This document shows, piece by piece, positions 60,516-64,000 of a stretch of 64,000 bases of DNA (the first letter of the stretch is position 1; the number at the start of each line of letters is the position of its first letter). Origin of the DNA: Sphingomonas kyeonggiensis. Its GTDB lineage: Bacteria > Pseudomonadota > Alphaproteobacteria > Sphingomonadales > Sphingomonadaceae. Position numbers and translations under genes: made by a program. The notes beneath the pieces were generated by a model that saw only the letters and a program-made list of their open reading frames with translations, had not been told where the DNA came from and ran no database searches. Location of the stretch: the NCBI RefSeq assembly GCF_030812785.1, contig NZ_JAUSTJ010000001.1, forward strand, positions 62,001-126,000. The letters are read 5' to 3'.

Positions 60516-62564
60516 TCACAAATCCCGCCGCTCCAGCCTTTCGAGCAGCTTCGCCAGCCGGTCGGCATCCGCCTGCACGGCCTCGCGATCGGGCAGGTCC
60601 GCGCGGGCTGTCGGCGGCGAGGCCATCACATCGACCAGGTTCACCGCTTCGTTGGGATCGCTGCGCAGGTCGTACATCTCCCATTGCTGCGGCACCTGGC
60701 CCGAGGGATCGAAATAGCGCGCCAGCTTGTGGTGCAGCGTCCGCACGCAGCGGACATGGCAGGGCTGGTGCACCGATCCCGGCGACAGCGTCACGCCAGG
60801 ATGCCCGCGCACCCCGCGGATCACCTTGTCGACCACCGCCTTGTAGACTGCGAACTCCTCATAGCTGTGCTTTTCCTGCGCGGTCCGCTCGAAGGGCAGC
60901 GGTGCGGTGATCTCGTCATCGGTGATGAACAGCACACCCTCGCGCACCTGCCCGTCTGGCTCGATGATCGGCTCCTCTACCCGCGCGCCGTCCACCGCGT
61001 TCACGATCAGCCGGGACAGGTCGACGCCCGGCAGCGGCGGCACCGGGCGGCTGCCCGCCATCCGGTCGCCGATCGCATGGCGCTGCTCGGGCGTCACGCC
61101 TGCAAAGCCGAGCACCGTAGGCACGATGTCGATATGCGTGGTCAGCGCGTCGATCTGCGCCGGTTCGGGCGCGATGCCGCCCGGGTTCGCCGACGCCGTG
61201 CCGTCGGGATCGGGGAACTGCACCACCACCGGCACGTGCAGCGCCTCCTGATAGGCGGTGTACCATTTCTCGATCATGCCGCCATGCGCGCCGGCATATT
61301 CGCCGTGATCGGACAGGAAGATCACGACCGTGTTGCCCGCCTGGCCCGATTCCTCGAGCGCGGTGAGCACCGCGTTGATATGGACGTCGACCACCGCGTG
61401 CAGCCAGCCATAGAATTGCAGGAAGGCGCGCATCCCGCCCTCGGCATCGCCGGAGAGCTGGAAGGGAATGCAGCTGCGCAGCGAGAACTCGACCGCCGCC
61501 TCGAACGCCTCTGCCGTGCTCGGGTCATAGCCCTTGCTCTCGAAGGCGGGGACGAGGTTGGCGACCAGGTTGAACCCGCCCTTGGCCGCCAGCGCCAACC
61601 CGACCTTGTAGGCCGCCTCATGCTGCGCGGTCGGCTTGGTCGACAGGTCTTCGTCCTGGGTGAGCGACGCCTTGTCGTAGCTGCATTCCTGGGGGAAGCC
61701 GTCCGGGTTGAGCCAGGGCTGCATCGTCCCCGGCTTGGGCTGCATCGCCCGCTCGTCGGCGGTCGGCACGGTGAGCGGCCCGAAGATCGACTGGGTCCCG
61801 CGCGGCCCATCCCCCGGCAGCGCCTGGGCGATCACGCCGGGATAGGTGGCGATGTCGTGCGGATTGGTGAACGAGGCGACGGCGAACCAGGGCGGGATGT
61901 CGTTCGTGTCCGGCCCGGTCGATGCCGGGTCGCGCGCGCTCATCGCGGCATAGACACGGTCATAGTCGAGCGCGAGTCCCTTGCGCCGGATGAAGGCGCA
62001 GGCAGTGTCGGTGAAGCCGAAGTCCCGATAGACGCCCAGATTGTTGGGCTGGGCGCCGTGGGGCTCGGGATAGCTCGGCTCCCAATCGTCGAAGCCGTAG
62101 CGATCGAGGCTGTGATCGGGCGGATTGGAGACGTGCCATTTGCCGAAATAATGGGTGGTGTAGCCCGCTTGACGCATCCAGCTGCCCAGCGTCGGGATGC
62201 CGTCGGGCGCCAGCCAGGGGAAGTTCGGCGAATCGCCGTTCTTGAACAGCCCGTCGGTCTGGGTGACGCCGGTCTTGGTGCCGTATTGGCCGGTGTAGAT
62301 CACCGTGCGGCTCGGCGTGCAGGCCGATGCAGCGATGGTGTGGTTGCGCAGCACCGCGGCCCGGTTGCGCAGCTTGAGCAGGCCGGGGAAATATTGCGCA
62401 TAGGGGTTGGTCGCCGGATCGACCTCGCCCTGGAAGCCGAGGATCTGCTTCAGGGAGTCGAGCAGCCCGGCTTCGTCGCCATAGGAGAAGCGCGGGAACC
62501 TGTATTGGTCGCAGGTGATCAGCAGGATATTCGGCCGCGCGGCCGAACTGGAATCGCTCGCCAT
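60516..62564 (-). CDS. Sulfatase without signal peptide
   Basis: 682 residues. Formylglycine motif CTPSR starts at Cys82 (SACTPSRTVIYTGQY), matching the Cys-type sulfatases that need a maturation enzyme. Metal-binding NILLITCDQ near the N terminus and FLSDHGEYAGAHGG in the second half complete the active site; HYFGKWHV is also typical. The ATG at 62564 was chosen; the in-frame region before it lacks a leader too, so the enzyme is predicted cytoplasmic, unusual for the family. Substrate could be a sulfate or phosphonate ester. Confidence 0.9.
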   Translation of the reverse strand: MASDSSSAARPNILLITCDQYRFPRFSYGDEAGLLDSLKQILGFQGEVDPATNPYAQYFPGLLKLRNRAAVLRNHTIAASACTPSRTVIYTGQYGTKTGVTQTDGLFKNGDSPNFPWLAPDGIPTLGSWMRQAGYTTHYFGKWHVSNPPDHSLDRYGFDDWEPSYPEPHGAQPNNLGVYRDFGFTDTACAFIRRKGLALDYDRVYAAMSARDPASTGPDTNDIPPWFAVASFTNPHDIATYPGVIAQALPGDGPRGTQSIFGPLTVPTADERAMQPKPGTMQPWLNPDGFPQECSYDKASLTQDEDLSTKPTAQHEAAYKVGLALAAKGGFNLVANLVPAFESKGYDPSTAEAFEAAVEFSLRSCIPFQLSGDAEGGMRAFLQFYGWLHAVVDVHINAVLTALEESGQAGNTVVIFLSDHGEYAGAHGGMIEKWYTAYQEALHVPVVVQFPDPDGTASANPGGIAPEPAQIDALTTHIDIVPTVLGFAGVTPEQRHAIGDRMAGSRPVPPLPGVDLSRLIVNAVDGARVEEPIIEPDGQVREGVLFITDDEITAPLPFERTAQEKHSYEEFAVYKAVVDKVIRGVRGHPGVTLSPGSVHQPCHVRCVRTLHHKLARYFDPSGQVPQQWEMYDLRSDPNEAVNLVDVMASPPTARADLPDREAVQADADRLAKLLERLERRDL

Positions 62565-62809
62565 ATGTGCCCCTCCGTTCGGATTTCGAGGATCGAGCGA
62601 CCTGCAGCCAGCCGCCCTCCCCGCCGGCGCGAAGCTGCCCCAGCGCGACGAGTCCGGGCAAAGCAAGCTTGCGCCGAAACGGGGATATGTCGTCGCACGC
62701 ATGCCGAATTGGCGGGATTTGGCAGCATGCTGGCAAAGCGACGCTACGGCCCCCTTGCCCCGGCGTCGTTACCTCTTTAGAACAATCCGGGAACGAGAGG
62801 GGTTCCCGT

Positions 62810-63574
62810 ATGTCCAAGTATCAGAGCTTCGCCGCGCTGCACGTTCCCGGCGATCCGGTCATCCTGTTCAACGTCTGGGACGCGGGCAGCGCCCGCGCCG
62901 CCGAGCGCGCCGGAGCAAAGGCGATCGCCACCGGCAGCGCCTCGGTCTCCACCGCGCACGGCTTCGACGATGCCGAAGCGCTGCCGCTCGACCTCGCGCT
63001 CGCCAATGCCCGGCGCACCGTCGGCGCGGTGGCGCTGCCGGTCAGCGTCGATTTCGAGGGCGGCTATGCCGTCGATCCCGACGCGGTCGCCGCCAATGTC
63101 GAGAAGCTCGCCGCCACCGGCGCGATCGGCTGCAATTTCGAGGACCAGGTCGTCGCCAGCAACGGCACGCCCGCGCGCGTCATGCACACAATCGAGGACC
63201 AGTCCGCCCGCATCGCCGCGATCCGCTGGACGGTCGGCCCGGACTTCTTCCTCAACGCCCGCACCGACATCTTCCTGATCGCAAAGGGCGACACGCATGA
63301 CGCAGCGATGGCCGACGAGGCGATCGAGCGCGGCAAGGCCTATGCCGATGCCGGCGCCAGCGGCTTCTTCGTCCCCGGCCTCGCCGACCTCGCCCTACTC
63401 GAGCGCGTGGCGAAGGCGGTGCCGCTGCCGGTAAACTTCATGGCCTTCCCCGGCGCGCCCGAGGCGAAGGCGGTGGCGCAGACCGGCGTGGCCCGCATCA
63501 GCCACGGCCCCTTCCCCCACATGGCCGCGCTCAAGGCCTTCGAGGACGCGGCACGGGCGGCGTTTTCGGCGTGA
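62810..63574 (+). CDS. Isocitrate lyase/PEP mutase-superfamily protein
   Basis: 254 residues. LFNVWDAGSARAAERAGAKAIATGSASVS starts the barrel. The catalytic segment has SVDFEGGYA and CNFEDQVV where PEP mutases have DxE and EDQ-type acidic residues. No KKCGH loop, so it is not an isocitrate lyase. Relatives include carboxyPEP and oxaloacetate-handling lyases. GAGAGGGG precedes the ATG. Cytoplasmic. Confidence 0.88.
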   Translation: MSKYQSFAALHVPGDPVILFNVWDAGSARAAERAGAKAIATGSASVSTAHGFDDAEALPLDLALANARRTVGAVALPVSVDFEGGYAVDPDAVAANVEKLAATGAIGCNFEDQVVASNGTPARVMHTIEDQSARIAAIRWTVGPDFFLNARTDIFLIAKGDTHDAAMADEAIERGKAYADAGASGFFVPGLADLALLERVAKAVPLPVNFMAFPGAPEAKAVAQTGVARISHGPFPHMAALKAFEDAARAAFSA

Positions 63575-63584
63575 GTCCATAAAG

Positions 63585-63714
63585 CCCTCTCCCTTTGGGA
63601 GAGGGTTGGGTGAGGGCGGCCTGTCCGCGAACGACGCGGCCAGAGGCGTATCGACCCTCATCCTCCCACGCCCTTAGGCCGCGGGCCCCTCCTTCTCCCA
63701 GAGGGAGAAGGGGT
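63585..63714. repeat. Paired repeat, family C variant, copy 3
   Basis: CCCTCTCCCTTTGGGAGAGGG at one side and CCTTCTCCCAGAGGGAGAAGG at the other, with partly complementary flanks. It occupies most of the gap after the PEP-mutase-family gene. Confidence 0.75.
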
Positions 63715-63867
63715 AATCGGGCTTCCAAAATAGGATTCCGCCTGTCACCCTCGACAGGCTCTTTCTCACCGTCGAACCCCATCCCGAGCACGCGAGGCCG
63801 ATGCCCCGCGCACGCGTCAGGGATTCAAGAGATTCAATGAATCGCTCAACCGACGATCCGCCGAAGA

Positions 63868-64000
63868 TCAGCCCTCGGCGCCCTCTTCCGTCTCGCCGCC
63901 AGCCGCCGGACGCTCGAACCATGCCTCGACCGGGCCGTTTAGCTTGATCGTCAGCGGGTTGCCCTTGCGGTCGACCTTGTTGCCGAGCGCGGCGCGGATC
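63868..64000 (-). CDS. C-terminal part of a gene continuing beyond the window
   Basis: The frame is open to the window edge and gives 44 residues starting IRAALGNKVDRKGNPLTIKL and ending in an acidic, disordered tail ETEEGAEG. The start is outside. I do not recognise the family. No repeat or terminator is visible immediately after the stop. Confidence 0.6.
   Translation of the reverse strand, partial: IRAALGNKVDRKGNPLTIKLNGPVEAWFERPAAGGETEEGAEG

Overview
The window looks like a stretch of chromosome from a GC-rich alphaproteobacterium of the Sphingomonadaceae (Sphingomonas or a close relative). The support is large TonB-dependent receptors with cleavable leaders ending in AxAQ, methionine synthase split into two genes, an ArsR/methyltransferase fusion upstream of metF, many small lipoproteins, and abundant GC-rich paired inverted repeats between genes. 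This placement rests on gene content and style; no rRNA, tRNA or species marker is present. I see no insertion sequence, prophage, CRISPR array, integron or tRNA gene.

Layout. 0-3.5 kb: the C-terminal part of a TonB-dependent receptor with a strong terminator, then a TPR-containing aspartyl/asparaginyl beta-hydroxylase. 3.5-7.6 kb: alanine racemase and an MHS-type MFS carrier in one minus-strand unit, then a divergent NRAMP-fold transporter. 7.7 kb: a 100-residue fucose-lectin-like protein of the RSL/AAL type. 8.1-13.9 kb: a minus-strand methionine operon (ArsR-methyltransferase regulator, metF, two-part metH) headed by a perfect 20-bp palindrome and interrupted by two copies of one paired repeat. 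14-19.4 kb: two small lipoproteins coupled to an aldo/keto reductase, a leaderless GH16-like protein, an AraC/GyrI-type regulator, a membrane protein and a serine hydrolase. 19.6-25 kb: a second TonB-dependent receptor, a GFA-family protein, a WYL regulator, a VOC protein and an ArsR/SRPBCC pair. 25.3-31.2 kb: an exported epoxide-hydrolase-like enzyme, the divergent ohr/ohrR pair, and a ScfR/RamB-like regulator divergent from isocitrate lyase. 31.3-40.8 kb: a GPH-family carrier, acyl-CoA dehydrogenase, SDR, a parDE toxin-antitoxin pair, malic enzyme and mutS. 41-50.8 kb: GH5 glycosidase, PI-PLC-X-like protein, HAD hydrolase, a candidate structured RNA with an 18-codon ORF, small proteins, a C39-like protein, uvrB and two DUF3617 genes. 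51-64 kb: an MBL-fold hydrolase, ligA, a third TonB-dependent receptor, an HD-domain protein, a LytS/LytTR two-component pair, a sulfatase, a PEP-mutase/ICL-family protein and a partial gene at the edge.

Most of the window is housekeeping: DNA repair (mutS, uvrB, ligA), methionine/folate metabolism, glyoxylate and malate metabolism, peroxide defence and nutrient uptake. The parts least explained by known annotation are: (i) the minus-strand RNA at about 45209-45550, with a 5' hairpin, a near-ideal Shine-Dalgarno before an 18-residue peptide, several hairpins (two with GNRA loops) and an intrinsic terminator; (ii) four proteins without signal peptides (lectin-like, GH16-like, PI-PLC-X-like and a C39-like protein lacking its catalytic Cys), whose families usually act outside the cytoplasm; (iii) families of paired inverted repeats, one of which supplies the last codons of a gene.
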